Shown here piece by piece: positions 8,237-17,928 of a DNA stretch of 64,000 bases. The notes beneath the pieces are model-generated. The model made no database searches. It saw only the letters and a list, made by a program, of their open reading frames with translations, and was not told the DNA's origin. The stretch is from positions 186,001 to 250,000 of the forward strand of contig JANZZV010000004.1 in NCBI GenBank assembly GCA_026419195.1. The letters are read 5' to 3'. The DNA comes from Fervidobacterium sp. (GTDB lineage: Bacteria; Thermotogota; Thermotogae; Thermotogales; Fervidobacteriaceae). The position numbers and the translations under genes were made by a program. Each line of letters begins with the position of its first letter. Positions within the stretch are counted from its first letter, which is position 1.

Positions 8237-8860
8237 ATGATAAAGTACTCTTTGAGAAGTAAACCTGTCGAAAAATTAGTCGAGCTTGCGCAAAGTGGTT
8301 TAAGTGAAGCCGTTGATCTAATAATTGAAAAATACTATCCTATGGTTGTGAGAATAGCCTCACAATTTTATGCACCTTGGGCAGAATTTGATGACATTGT
8401 ACAAAATGGTTTAATTGGGCTGATAAAAGCCATATTCTATTATGAAGAAGGTAAAAGCTCATTTACTACATTTGCTTGGAGAAGTATAGAATCAGAGATA
8501 AAAACATTCATCACGTACCAAAACAGAAAGAAAAACAAAATGCTTTCCGAATCAACAAGCATGGATTCGGTATTCGACGATGTAGAAGACGAGCAAATAG
8601 ACTACTTTGTAGAAGATACCGCCACCAATACCAACGTCGTGAGACAAACTATACTAAGTATGATACACGAAGAAATCCTTTCAATTTTAAATGAAGAAGA
8701 AACACAAATTTTTGAATTGTGGCTTGATGGATACAGCTACAAAGAAATCGAAGAACGTGTTGGTGTGAACTTTAAAAAAGTTGATAACACAGTACAGAAA
8801 GTGAAAAAATTAGTACGAAGTAAATTGAGCGTTTCAATAATGCCGTTCCTAGAAGGTTGA
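8237..8860 (+). CDS. sigH: RNA polymerase sigma-70 family factor, SigH-like
   Basis: This 207-aa alternative sigma factor has region 2 at about residues 25-95 (EKYYPMVVRIASQFYAPW, then DDIVQNGLIGLIKAI) and a region 4 helix-turn-helix near residues 150-195 (EEETQIFELWLDGYSYKEIE). Region 3 is short and an acidic linker (DDVEDEQIDYF) separates the two domains. This layout fits the SigH (sigma-30) group; the symbol is tentative. The ATG at 8237 lies 9 bp after the HAD stop codon. No anti-sigma factor gene is adjacent. Confidence 0.8.
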   Translation: MIKYSLRSKPVEKLVELAQSGLSEAVDLIIEKYYPMVVRIASQFYAPWAEFDDIVQNGLIGLIKAIFYYEEGKSSFTTFAWRSIESEIKTFITYQNRKKNKMLSESTSMDSVFDDVEDEQIDYFVEDTATNTNVVRQTILSMIHEEILSILNEEETQIFELWLDGYSYKEIEERVGVNFKKVDNTVQKVKKLVRSKLSVSIMPFLEG

Positions 8861-8878
8861 AGTTTCGGAGGGATTAAA

Positions 8879-9337
8879 TTGAATCCAGACCAAAAAGTCG
8901 ATAGTTTAAAAGACATAGATTTCGATAAACTTATAGATCTTGGAAAAGACGTCTTTTTATTCGACTTTGACAACACGATTAACACTTGGAGATCTGAAAT
9001 GATACCTGAGCACGTTAAAGAAATCTTTAGATATTTAAAGAGTAAAGGCGCGATCGTCGTGATCGTATCAAACGGCAAGCGTAGGATTATAAACGAAGAT
9101 GTATTTGTAATTTGGCGTGCGATGAAACCATTTCCGTTCAAAGTCCTAAAAAAATTGTCCAAAGTAATAAAATCAAGAAAGAATGTTGTTGTAATTGGTG
9201 ACCAAATCTTTACCGACGTTTTATTTGGAAAACTAATAGGTGCTTACACAATAAAAGTCAAACCTATTGACACAGACAAAGAGTTTGTTTTAACCAAACT
9301 TCTAAGATTTTTGGAAAAACTTTTCAAACTACATTAA
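8879..9337 (+). CDS. HAD-superfamily phosphatase, YqeG-like (IIIA)
   Basis: The 152-aa protein has HAD motif I (FLFDFDNTINTW), motif II (IVSNGKRR) and motif IV (VIGDQIFTDVLFG) with no large cap, as in the YqeG family of small HAD-IIIA phosphatases. The substrate is unknown. The TTG start at 8879 follows CGGAGGGA, 18 bp after the sigma-factor gene, within the same operon. Confidence 0.85.
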   Translation: MNPDQKVDSLKDIDFDKLIDLGKDVFLFDFDNTINTWRSEMIPEHVKEIFRYLKSKGAIVVIVSNGKRRIINEDVFVIWRAMKPFPFKVLKKLSKVIKSRKNVVVIGDQIFTDVLFGKLIGAYTIKVKPIDTDKEFVLTKLLRFLEKLFKLH

Positions 9338-9350
9338 AGGGGGGCTATTA

Positions 9351-10820
9351 GTGAAAGAACTTATAAACTATTACAAGAAGGCAGCAAGATTTTCAAGTGC
9401 TTTATCTTTACTTTATTGGGACATGCAGACATACATGCCCAAAGATGCAGGTTTATACCGTGCAGCTGTGATTTCTGAAGTGAGCACTTACACCTTTAAA
9501 TTATTAACAGACGATACGCTTGGTAAAATGTTAGAAGAAGCACAACCAACTAACGAAATTGAAGAAGCGATTATAAGAGTGGGTAGAAAGGATTATGATA
9601 CAAACAAAAAAATTCCACCTGAATTGTACGAAGAATTATCGAAGCTTACAGCAATATCGGAACAAGAATGGCAAAAAGCAAAATCTAATGGAGATTTTTC
9701 GAAAGTCGAATCTTATCTTGAAAAAATAGTGGAACTAAACAAAAAAATAGCAGAACTCATAGGATACAAAGAAGAACCATACAACGCTTTTTTAGATCTA
9801 TTCGAACCAGGAATGACTGCAAAAGAACTTGAAAAAATTTTCGAACCACTTAAAAAATTCACATTCGAGGTCCTAGAAAAAATAGAAAATTCAGATAACA
9901 AAAAATACGATCTTAACATTAAAGTTGACATAAAAAGGCAAAAAGATTTTAATGAGTGGCTAATAGATTATCTAAAATATGATAGAACTAAAGGTCGTCT
10001 TGACGTATCAACCCATCCTTTCACAAATCCAGTAGGAATCAACGATGTGAGAATAACAACAAGATACATCGAAGAAAGTGTAAAAGATTCTATATTTTCC
10101 ACTTTGCACGAATTCGGACACGCATTATATGCACTCTCAATTCCCGAAGAATTTCATGGGTTACCAATTGGCTCGAGCGCATCTTATGGGTTTGACGAGA
10201 GTCAATCACGCTTTTGGGAGAACACACTTGGAAGAAGTCTTGCCTTTTGGAAAGGAATATACAAAGAATTTATTGAGAAATTTCCTGAATTCAACGGTTA
10301 TAGTGTAGAAGACCTTTGGCGAATCGTAAATCAAGTTGAACGCTCTTACATACGCACAGAAGCAGATGAAATAACTTATAACCTCCACATAATAATCAGA
10401 TTCGAAATAGAGCGAGGTTTGATAAATGGTGAAATAAAGGTAAGTAACATACCAGAAATATGGAATGATAAATTCGAAAAATACGTCGGTTTGAAAGTAC
10501 CAAACAATACATTGGGCTGCATGCAAGATCCTCACTGGTACGGTGGTTCATTTGGATATTTCCCAACCTACTCGCTTGGGAATTTATATGCAGCTCAAAT
10601 TTATGAAAAACTAAAACAGGATGTTAACTTCGAAGATCTTGTCGAAAACGGTGATTTTGAACCTGTAAAAGTATGGCTAAGAGAAAAAATATACTCCAAA
10701 GGCAGAATCTATGAGCCAAAAGAATTAATGAAAATAGTTACAGGATGTGAACCAACACCCGAACCATTTATGAATTATATCAGAGAAAAATATTCAAAAG
10801 TTTACAATATAAACTTCTAA
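9351..10820 (+). CDS. metallocarboxypeptidase, peptidase family M32
   Basis: The 489-aa zinc enzyme removes C-terminal amino acids from peptides in the cytoplasm. It has the M32 signatures: HPFTNP near residue 222, the zinc motif HEFGH (His253, Glu254, His257) with the third ligand Glu283 in DESQSRFWEN, and RTEADEITYNLH. The residue before ESQSR is Asp, where many relatives have His. Length is normal for the family (about 490-510 aa). The GTG start follows AAAGGGGGG. It closes the four-gene operon and ends before the terminator at 10833-10858. The role is likely peptide catabolism. Confidence 0.95.
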   Translation: MKELINYYKKAARFSSALSLLYWDMQTYMPKDAGLYRAAVISEVSTYTFKLLTDDTLGKMLEEAQPTNEIEEAIIRVGRKDYDTNKKIPPELYEELSKLTAISEQEWQKAKSNGDFSKVESYLEKIVELNKKIAELIGYKEEPYNAFLDLFEPGMTAKELEKIFEPLKKFTFEVLEKIENSDNKKYDLNIKVDIKRQKDFNEWLIDYLKYDRTKGRLDVSTHPFTNPVGINDVRITTRYIEESVKDSIFSTLHEFGHALYALSIPEEFHGLPIGSSASYGFDESQSRFWENTLGRSLAFWKGIYKEFIEKFPEFNGYSVEDLWRIVNQVERSYIRTEADEITYNLHIIIRFEIERGLINGEIKVSNIPEIWNDKFEKYVGLKVPNNTLGCMQDPHWYGGSFGYFPTYSLGNLYAAQIYEKLKQDVNFEDLVENGDFEPVKVWLREKIYSKGRIYEPKELMKIVTGCEPTPEPFMNYIREKYSKVYNINF

Positions 10821-10832
10821 TCCAAAAAGTCA

Positions 10833-10858
10833 AAGCCCCATACAGATGGGGCTTATTA
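10833..10858 (+). terminator. Rho-independent terminator after the M32 peptidase
   Basis: AAGCCCCAT (10833-10841), loop ACAG and ATGGGGCTT (10846-10854), then an AT-rich tail. Confidence 0.75.
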
Positions 10859-10962
10859 TTTGATCCTTGACAAATTTGGTTAGACTAAGTATAATATAAA
10901 CAGAAATATAAGTGAATTTCTTATCAATATTCCATTGTAGAACTGGAAAGGAGCTGGTAAAA

Positions 10963-12303
10963 ATGAAAGTTGTTGTTATAGGATGTACACATGCAGGAAC
11001 AGCCTTTGTAACGACTGCAAAGAAGTTGTATAAAGATGATGTTGATATAGTAGTTTTTGAAAGAAATGATACCATTTCGTTTCTCTCATGTGGTATTGCA
11101 CTACATGTTGGCGGGGTTGTAAAAGATCCTATGAAGCTTTTTTACTCTTCTCCAGAATCTTTATCGAGTATCGGTGCTAGGACTAAGATGAGACATGAAG
11201 TTGTTGACATAAACGTTGATCAAAAGTTTATTATAGCAAAAAACCTTGAAACTGGAGAAGTGATAAAAGAAAATTTCGATAAGATGCTCATAAGTTCCGG
11301 TTCTTGGCCCATTATTCCAAACGTAGAAGGTGTGGAGCTGGAGGGTATAAAGTTATCCAAAAACTTCTATCATGCAAAAGATATCGTTAATTCTTCAAAA
11401 CATGCAAAGAAAGTTACAATTGTTGGTGCAGGGTACATAGGTGTCGAACTTGCAGAAGCTTTTAAGCATACTGGAAAAGATGTAACTTTGATAGATATAT
11501 CCGACAGAATACTCTCAAAATATCTTGATGTTGAATTCACGGATATACTTGAGCGAGAGTTAACAGAAAACGGTGTAAAGTTGGTGCTTAATGAAAAAGT
11601 GGTAGCATTTGAGGGCAAAGATGGTAGAGTTAAACGTGTTATTACCGAAAAAAATTCATATGATACAGACTTGGTGATACTTGCCGTAGGATTTAAACCA
11701 AATACTGATTTGTTCAAAGGTAAGGTAGAGATGTTGCCAAACGGTGCGATATTAGTTGACAAATATTTGCATACATCGGAAGCAAATATTTTTGCCGCAG
11801 GTGACAGTGCAGCTGTTTGGTTCAATCCGTTAGCATCGTACGAATACATACCACTTGCAACGAACGCGGTGAGAATGGGAACAATAGCTGCATACAATCT
11901 TTTCGAGAACAACATTCCATACAAAGGAACACAAGGCACGTCCGGTGTAAAGGTTTTTTCCTACAACGTAGCAACAACCGGACTAACAGAAACCTGGGCA
12001 AAAGAAAAGGGAATTCCAGCCAAAAGTGTATTCTCAATTGAAAATAACAAACCAGAATTCATGCCCGAATACGAAGCCGTCTTAGTAAAAATAGTCTTTA
12101 GAACCGATAATGGTCAAATTATTGGTGGTCAAGTCATGTCAAAAGCCGATGTTACAGAAAGTGCAAATACACTATCAATAGCAATACAAAACCAAATGAC
12201 AATAACAGACCTTGCATTTTCCGATTTCTTCTTCCAACCATATTTTAATAAACCATGGAACTTTTTAAACACCGTAGCGTTAAAAGGATTACAAGAAACT
12301 TAA
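10963..12303 (+). CDS. nox: NADH oxidase / CoA-disulfide-reductase-type flavoprotein
   Basis: The 446-aa FAD enzyme has an N-terminal dinucleotide fold (VVVIGCTHAGTA, residues 3-14), the redox-active single cysteine Cys43 in FLSCGIALHVGG, a second NAD-binding fold (VTIVGAGYIGVELAEAF) and the ATPase-like FAD motif near IFAAGDSAAV. This layout is that of water-forming NADH oxidases and CoA-disulfide reductases; the GCTHAGTA motif favours NADH oxidase. In an anaerobe it would consume traces of O2 or reduce disulfides. The ATG at 10963 follows AAAGGAGCTGG. Its stop overlaps the stop of the converging GH13 gene by 4 bp. Confidence 0.9.
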   Translation: MKVVVIGCTHAGTAFVTTAKKLYKDDVDIVVFERNDTISFLSCGIALHVGGVVKDPMKLFYSSPESLSSIGARTKMRHEVVDINVDQKFIIAKNLETGEVIKENFDKMLISSGSWPIIPNVEGVELEGIKLSKNFYHAKDIVNSSKHAKKVTIVGAGYIGVELAEAFKHTGKDVTLIDISDRILSKYLDVEFTDILERELTENGVKLVLNEKVVAFEGKDGRVKRVITEKNSYDTDLVILAVGFKPNTDLFKGKVEMLPNGAILVDKYLHTSEANIFAAGDSAAVWFNPLASYEYIPLATNAVRMGTIAAYNLFENNIPYKGTQGTSGVKVFSYNVATTGLTETWAKEKGIPAKSVFSIENNKPEFMPEYEAVLVKIVFRTDNGQIIGGQVMSKADVTESANTLSIAIQNQMTITDLAFSDFFFQPYFNKPWNFLNTVALKGLQET

Positions 12304-13736
12304 AAGATACGTTTGTATTGATCGTAACCTTTGACTGTCTCGTTATGTATTCTTAGAACCCTAAACCCTTTTTCGGGAATAGAGAATCTTAATATTCCAC
12401 TTGTAACTTTGAAACGTTCGTTTGTAAACAAGTCTATGAAGATTGTTCTGTCAAGAATCCGTCCATCGCTAATTGAAACAGCGATGGATTTTTCTTTACC
12501 TTTATTAACTGCAACTATGATATCGTCTAAAACGTAAGGTGTTTTCCTGAGGAAAACTAATGGATCTTCTCTAACTAACTCAAACTTTCCAATTTTCAAC
12601 CCAGTACTGCTTTTGCGAAGATTTATCAGTTTTTTATAAAAACTCATTAGTTCGACATCCCAGCTGTTCTCGTTCCAGATCATTGGCCTTCTGCAATCTG
12701 GATCGTTTCCACCTTCCATACCTATTTCTGTACCGTAATATACAACGGGCACACCGGGAAAAGTAAACTGTAACAGTATTGCCAATTTTCTTAACTTCTT
12801 ATCTGGAATGACGCTTGCAAGCCTTTGTGTATCATGACTATCCAACATATTCCAACATCCATAAATACTCTTGGTCTTACAATACATCTTTTCTAAGACT
12901 TTACCTATGTTATCCAATTCTCCATTAATGTAACTCAAGACACTCTCACGAAAATGGTAATTCATAATACCATCAATCATATCCCACCTATCGGGATATG
13001 TCCACAATTCACTGACAATGTACTTGTCTATAGAAAAGTTCTTAACTACTGAAGCAAAAACAGCATTGTTGACCGGTCCAAGATCTTGCCCACAGTCTAA
13101 TCTCCACCCATCGACACCTAATCCAAGGTAAAATTCTATGACAGCTCGAATGTGCTTTTGAACAGAATTTTCCTCTAGACGAAGTTCTGGTAAACTCTTG
13201 AACCCCCACCAACCTCTGTGTCCATCTTCATAAATAGAGAACCTACTTATATAATCCTTGTTGCCTGCTTTTGCTTTTTTAAACCAAGTGTGCTTATCAC
13301 TAACGTGATTAAAAACACCATCAAGTATAAGTCTAATGTTAGCTTTCTTGAAAACTTCTATCATTTTCTTGAAAGCACTTAAACCACCAAGCTGTTCGTC
13401 CACTTTGAAATAGTCTATAGTATCATACTTGTGATTCGAAGGAGAAGAAAAAATTGGTGTTAAGTATACAACATTAATTCCAAGTTCTTTTAAATAGTCA
13501 ACTTTTTCTGCAATCCCCCATAAATTGCCCCCGTAAAACACATTACTTTGTTTGTCTTCGTAAACTGTCTGAGAATCATTCCAGTTTCTTAGAATACCCT
13601 TTTTGTATAATCTTGCATTCTGAAATACATCTTTTCCTTTCCCTATGAAAAACCTGTCTGGAAAGATTTCATAAATCACACTTTCGTAAACCCAATATGG
13701 CGTTGGATATGTAACCTTTGAGAATTCTCTCCTCAT
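12300..13736 (-). CDS. GH13 alpha-glucan hydrolase (cyclomaltodextrinase/neopullulanase-like)
   Basis: The 478-aa protein has the four GH13 regions: DGVFNH (Asp139-His144), GWRLDCG (nucleophile Asp214), SELW (acid/base Glu243) and LDSHDTQR (His301-Asp302). There is no signal peptide, so it is cytoplasmic, and it lacks the long N-terminal domain of typical neopullulanases, which makes it short. It would hydrolyse imported maltodextrins. I chose the ATG at 13736 because GAGGAGG lies 6-7 bases upstream; an in-frame ATG at 13784 lacks such a site. It is a single gene converging on nox. Confidence 0.92.
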   Translation of the reverse strand: MRREFSKVTYPTPYWVYESVIYEIFPDRFFIGKGKDVFQNARLYKKGILRNWNDSQTVYEDKQSNVFYGGNLWGIAEKVDYLKELGINVVYLTPIFSSPSNHKYDTIDYFKVDEQLGGLSAFKKMIEVFKKANIRLILDGVFNHVSDKHTWFKKAKAGNKDYISRFSIYEDGHRGWWGFKSLPELRLEENSVQKHIRAVIEFYLGLGVDGWRLDCGQDLGPVNNAVFASVVKNFSIDKYIVSELWTYPDRWDMIDGIMNYHFRESVLSYINGELDNIGKVLEKMYCKTKSIYGCWNMLDSHDTQRLASVIPDKKLRKLAILLQFTFPGVPVVYYGTEIGMEGGNDPDCRRPMIWNENSWDVELMSFYKKLINLRKSSTGLKIGKFELVREDPLVFLRKTPYVLDDIIVAVNKGKEKSIAVSISDGRILDRTIFIDLFTNERFKVTSGILRFSIPEKGFRVLRIHNETVKGYDQYKRIF

Positions 13737-14111
13737 AATAATCCTCCTCAATTCCAAGTTTAACATAATTTTGCATAAAGTCACTACATTTCGTAAGATG
13801 AGTGATTGTTGATTAAGTTCATAAATGCCTAAAATAGTACTTTTTCAAAGTTTTAGAAAATTACTTTCAGACTGTCAAAAAAATTTCTGATATTTCATGG
13901 TCAAATTTTTCAAAGAATTACTTATATAAGCAAAAATTTAGTAGTTGGGAACAATCTGAATTTATGCATACAAAACCTTGCTAACGAAAAATCCATTCAC
14001 TGTTAAAAATCGTTAATAAATTTTTCCATAAATTTGATTTAAATCTTATCGTTAATAACTAAATTACGTGGTAATTAAATTTGCAATATTTTAAACTAGG
14101 AGGTGTTTTTT
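13737..14111. other. 375-bp AT-rich divergent intergenic region
   Basis: No coding potential is visible. The region separates the divergent GH13 and chemoreceptor genes. It holds a 10-bp direct repeat TCGTTAATAA at 14010-14019 and 14049-14058 and a TTGATT box at 14034-14039 that may belong to the chemoreceptor promoter, though no convincing -10 box at 17 bp was found. Confidence 0.4.
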
Positions 14112-15818
14112 GTGAAGTCAGGCAGCAGCATATTCAGTAAATTCTTCCTGATTTCGGTCTTAAGTGTTGTCTTGATATCTGTAGGTCTGATTATCTTTGT
14201 CAAAAGTCAGGTGAGTCAAATAATAAAAGAAAAGAAATTTGAAACTGTCAAACATCTTACCGATGTAGCTTACAATGAACTTGAAGCAATTTACGAGATG
14301 GAAAAATCAGGAGCTATAAAATCCGAAGAAGTGGTTGAATTAGTGAGAAAAACTATTGGAAGGTGGCGGTATGAAGGTGATAATTATATCTTTATCTGGG
14401 ATAAAGATTACAAAAACGTAGTATTGAACAAACCAGAAATGTGGGGAAAATACGGTGGCGACATCGTTGATAAAAGAGGTACAGCCGTTGTGAAAACGTT
14501 GGTAGATGAGGCAAAACGCAAAGGAAATACTATCTTGGAGTATTACTGGGAAAATCCAAATACAAAAAAAGTTGAGGTTAAACTCAGTTATGCCCGTTGG
14601 TTCGAACCATACGGTTGGATGGTCGGTACGGGATTGTACATTACAGATGTCCAAAAGTCTGTGAATCGAATAGTCCAGATAATAATTTTACTTTCGGTTG
14701 TAATAGTAATTGGTATCACCATTTTTGTTTTTGTATTGATAAAGAAAAACCAAAAAGAGGTATCGGAAGCTATCAAAGATATTGAAAAAATTTTTACAGG
14801 TGATTTCACTATCTCGTTGACAGTCAAGCGAAACGATGAGTTTGGAAAAATAAACAATGCTATAAACGAAATGGTAAGAAAATTGAGAGATTTATTGAAT
14901 TTGGTTGCTAACTCTTCTTCTCTTGTTGAAAGAGCTTCCTCTGATTTAGCAGCAATGTCTGAAGAGCTTCAAGCGGTAGCTCAAAATGTTAATTTAACAT
15001 TTGAAAAGCTTGTTGTTGACTCACAAAACATCAGCGCTTCTTTACAGGAAGTAACTTCAAGTGTTGAAGAAGTCGCCGCGTCATCCCAAACCGTTTCTCG
15101 TTCATCCCAAGAACTATCATCAAAATCAGAAGAAATAGTTAAATCAGTAACAAGAGGTGTAAACGCAGTAGAAGGTGTAGCAAAACAAGTGGATAGCAGT
15201 TATCAAGAAATAGAACAAACAGCTAAGATTGTTCAAGAATTATCTGAAAATGCAAACAACATAGGTGAGATAGTCGACACTATTAATAGTATAGCCGAGC
15301 AAACAAATCTTCTTGCACTAAATGCTGCTATAGAGGCTGCAAGGGCTGGGGAAGCCGGTAGAGGATTTGCCGTTGTTGCCGATGAAATCAGAAAACTTGC
15401 GGAAGAAAGTAAAAACGCAACACAGAAAATAAATCAAATTCTTGGAAAGATAAGAGATCAGGCATTGAACGTAAATCAAAGAACAGAAAAAACAGTCGAA
15501 TCCATCGCTCAATCCTCGAAACTTGCCAAACAAGTTAAAAATGAATTGAAGATTATAGAAGAGCAAATCAAAAAAATTACCTCAATGATAGAATCTGTAG
15601 CAGCTGCAGCACAAGAACAAAGTGCAGCTTCTGAAGAAATATCAAGTGCAGTTGAATCCTCTGCACGTACTTTGACAGCACAGTCTTCGGAGATGGAAAA
15701 GACAAAGTATTCCATATCTGAACTCGAAATTTCATCAACACAAGTGGCAAAAGAAAGTCAAAAATTACAAGAGGTTGTTGAAGAACTTATCAGGATGGTA
15801 AGAATGTTTAAAGTGTAA
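14112..15818 (+). CDS. methyl-accepting chemotaxis protein with extracytoplasmic Cache domain
   Basis: This 568-aa transducer has a transmembrane segment (about residues 8-29), an extracellular single-Cache domain (residues 35-190, with [18 protein letters not shown] and [11 protein letters not shown]), a second transmembrane segment (about 193-215), a HAMP domain, and a long signalling coiled coil. The tip contains [19 protein letters not shown], the CheA/CheW-binding hairpin. The GTG at 14112 is preferred because AGGAGGTG ends 6 bases upstream; a GTG at 14103 is inside that site. The ligand is unknown; sCache_2 domains often sense small carboxylates. Confidence 0.95.
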   Translation: MKSGSSIFSKFFLISVLSVVLISVGLIIFVKSQVSQIIKEKKFETVKHLTDVAYNELEAIYEMEKSGAIKSEEVVELVRKTIGRWRYEGDNYIFIWDKDYKNVVLNKPEMWGKYGGDIVDKRGTAVVKTLVDEAKRKGNTILEYYWENPNTKKVEVKLSYARWFEPYGWMVGTGLYITDVQKSVNRIVQIIILLSVVIVIGITIFVFVLIKKNQKEVSEAIKDIEKIFTGDFTISLTVKRNDEFGKINNAINEMVRKLRDLLNLVANSSSLVERASSDLAAMSEELQAVAQNVNLTFEKLVVDSQNISASLQEVTSSVEEVAASSQTVSRSSQELSSKSEEIVKSVTRGVNAVEGVAKQVDSSYQEIEQTAKIVQELSENANNIGEIVDTINSIAEQTNLLALNAAIEAARAGEAGRGFAVVADEIRKLAEESKNATQKINQILGKIRDQALNVNQRTEKTVESIAQSSKLAKQVKNELKIIEEQIKKITSMIESVAAAAQEQSAASEEISSAVESSARTLTAQSSEMEKTKYSISELEISSTQVAKESQKLQEVVEELIRMVRMFKV

Positions 15819-15859
15819 AAGATACATAAAACAAGTATTTTGTATTCTCTTTCAAACTG

Positions 15860-15885
15860 AAGGTTTGGACCAAAACCTTTAATCT
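15860..15885 (+). terminator. weak terminator after the chemoreceptor gene
   Basis: AAGGTTT (15860-15866), loop GGACCA and AAACCTT (15873-15879), then a T-rich tail (AATCTTTTT). Confidence 0.5.
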
Positions 15886-15904
15886 TTTTAAACAATCGTT
15901 TTTG

Positions 15905-15913
15905 TGATAAAAT
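15905..15913 (+). promoter_or_regulatory. extended -10 promoter of the HD-GYP gene
   Basis: TGATAAAAT lies 34 bp upstream of the ATG at 15948. It is the same box as at 1129 and 20946. Confidence 0.45.
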
Positions 15914-15947
15914 ATAACATGGAACATTCTACCGAGGAGAATGAGAA

Positions 15948-17639
15948 ATGGAACGGAAATTAAAAAAGCAAAGAAAAACGAAAATTTCCTTGCGAATGTA
16001 TGTTGTTAAGCACTACCTGAAAAGACAACTATTGTTTGTACTTATTTTTATCTTAATTTTTGTTTCATTCTCTACTTATTTTGTAAATTCAATCAAAAAA
16101 AGTGTGCTTAGAAGCTTGCCCACTAGGGTCTTAAACACGTTTTCTATAATAAACCAAAAAGCTCAATTACTTACAAAAGCTCATGAAGACGACTTTCTTT
16201 ACGCACTTTACAGAATTGAAAACGCATTTTACACAAACCAAGATGTTACTTCTATCCTCGACTCTGTTCATAGGGATCGTTTTGGTAATGAATTTTTAAG
16301 GCTTGACTACTACTTGATAGACAAAAACGGAATTATATACAAAACAAGTTACTTACCGGAATTAAACTCAAACTTAGGTGAACTCAAAGATTTTTGGAAT
16401 GGATTAAAAGAAAATCTAAAAGAAAAAGGCCACTACTTCCAAATATACGCAACAGAACCATCAACTGGTCTGAGAAGAATATATGTTTACAAATATACGC
16501 AAAATGAAGATATTCTCAGAGTGGGTGCTCTTATCAATCCAAGTATATATGAAGAGGATCTTGCTGCGCTAAATAGATTGTCTATATTTCTCGAGCAGGT
16601 GAGTATACTTTTCAACGATAAGCCTATTTCAACTGTTTTCGACGCCCCACCAAAAAATAGAGTGAGTGGTTATCAAAAGTTATATAAAAGTGAACATTGG
16701 TTTGAGGAAAAAGTTTACGATGAGGTAATTGAAATATACGTTAGAACAAACTTTTACAAACTATTCATCATAGTCGAAATGGCAGTGGTACTTTCGATTG
16801 TGTTGTTTGTATCTACATTAATGTATTTGAGATCACTTACGAATAGTATTAGTAACGAGGTTGAGAAGATAGAGAATGCAATAAGCGAATACGGTAATAC
16901 AGGTATTTTTAGCGGTGAATTTTCGTCTTCAATAATTGAAATAGAAGACACACTAAAAACTTTTTCAAACCTTTCTGAAGTTATCAATGCTAATATCGAA
17001 GAAATAACAGCTGCAAATGAAGAACTTGAAGCAAGTTATCAAGAGATCCAGATGCTTCACAAAGAAATCCAAGAGGCATTTTTTGATTTTTCCATGAAGC
17101 TAGCATACGTAGTAGAAGGTTTTGAAGAGGGGACCGGAAAACATCTAACAAGAGTGAGATTTATCGTAGAAAAGATAGCTGAAAAAATTGTAGAAGACGC
17201 AAAGCTTAGAGAAGAAATAGTTTCTTACTCTATACTTCACGACATTGGAAAGATCTTTATACCCAAAGAAATACTGAACAAGCCCGGTGCTTTATCACCA
17301 GCTGAGTGGGAAGAGATGAAAAAACATACGATTTACGCACAAAAGATACTTAGTCATCCAAGATTCCAAACAGCTTTGAATATCGCAGTGTATCATCATG
17401 AAAATTACGATGGTACCGGTTATCCTTATGGTTTGAAAGGAGAAGAAATACCAATCGAAGCAAGAATTGTAAAGATCGCTGATGTTTACGACGCTTTAAC
17501 CTCTGAAAGGCCCTATAAACGAGCTTTTTCAAAGCAAGAAGCTCTCAGAATAATATTTGAAGGTGACGGAAGGGTAAATCCTCAACATTTTGACCCAAAC
17601 GTTTTGGAAGTATTCAAAACTATCGTGGACCAATTATAA
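15948..17639 (+). CDS. membrane-bound HD-GYP domain protein (putative cyclic dinucleotide phosphodiesterase)
   Basis: The 563-aa protein has a transmembrane segment (about residues 25-47), an extracytoplasmic sensor region of about 220 residues, a second transmembrane segment (about 270-290), a coiled-coil linker (ELEASYQEIQMLHKEIQE), and a C-terminal HD-GYP domain with LHDIGKIFIP and HHENYDGTGYPYGLKGEEIP. The HD and GYP signatures are intact, consistent with hydrolysis of c-di-GMP or a related dinucleotide. It is a single gene after a chemoreceptor, so signalling to motility or surface behaviour is plausible. The ligand is unknown. Confidence 0.92.
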   Translation: MERKLKKQRKTKISLRMYVVKHYLKRQLLFVLIFILIFVSFSTYFVNSIKKSVLRSLPTRVLNTFSIINQKAQLLTKAHEDDFLYALYRIENAFYTNQDVTSILDSVHRDRFGNEFLRLDYYLIDKNGIIYKTSYLPELNSNLGELKDFWNGLKENLKEKGHYFQIYATEPSTGLRRIYVYKYTQNEDILRVGALINPSIYEEDLAALNRLSIFLEQVSILFNDKPISTVFDAPPKNRVSGYQKLYKSEHWFEEKVYDEVIEIYVRTNFYKLFIIVEMAVVLSIVLFVSTLMYLRSLTNSISNEVEKIENAISEYGNTGIFSGEFSSSIIEIEDTLKTFSNLSEVINANIEEITAANEELEASYQEIQMLHKEIQEAFFDFSMKLAYVVEGFEEGTGKHLTRVRFIVEKIAEKIVEDAKLREEIVSYSILHDIGKIFIPKEILNKPGALSPAEWEEMKKHTIYAQKILSHPRFQTALNIAVYHHENYDGTGYPYGLKGEEIPIEARIVKIADVYDALTSERPYKRAFSKQEALRIIFEGDGRVNPQHFDPNVLEVFKTIVDQL

Positions 17640-17686
17640 GTCAAATACTTATCACACATAGAGATAACAGCCTTCGAAAAAGTTTT

Positions 17687-17717
17687 AAATGTGGTCTAAA
17701 AGGACCACATTTTTTTG
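17687..17717 (+). terminator. Rho-independent terminator after the HD-GYP gene
   Basis: AAATGTGGTC (17687-17696), loop TAAAAG and GACCACATTT (17703-17712), then a T-run. Confidence 0.85.
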
Positions 17718-17835
17718 TTTTTCGATTCAAACTTTGGGGGTTGAACCACTAAAAATCGTAATTTTGACATTAAGCGAGAAAAAATGCATATTAACTCCAA
17801 CCCTTAATCTAATTCTTGATAATGTTATTTAAAGA

Positions 17836-17864
17836 TTGATTTTTCTTGAGAAAGCGTGTATAAT
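17836..17864 (+). promoter_or_regulatory. sigma-A-type promoter of ppcA
   Basis: TTGATT (17836-17841), a 17-bp spacer, and TATAAT (17859-17864), about 65 bp upstream of the start codon. Confidence 0.75.
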
Positions 17865-17928
17865 TGTACTTAGAGTAAGCTATGACTAAAATTGTTTATT
17901 ACTTTAAAAAGCCAAAGGGGGGATGATT

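Noticed and set aside
17923-17928. ATG 17923 as start of ppcA
   Set aside because: It is embedded in the GGGGGGATGAT ribosome site; TTG 17929 has normal spacing.
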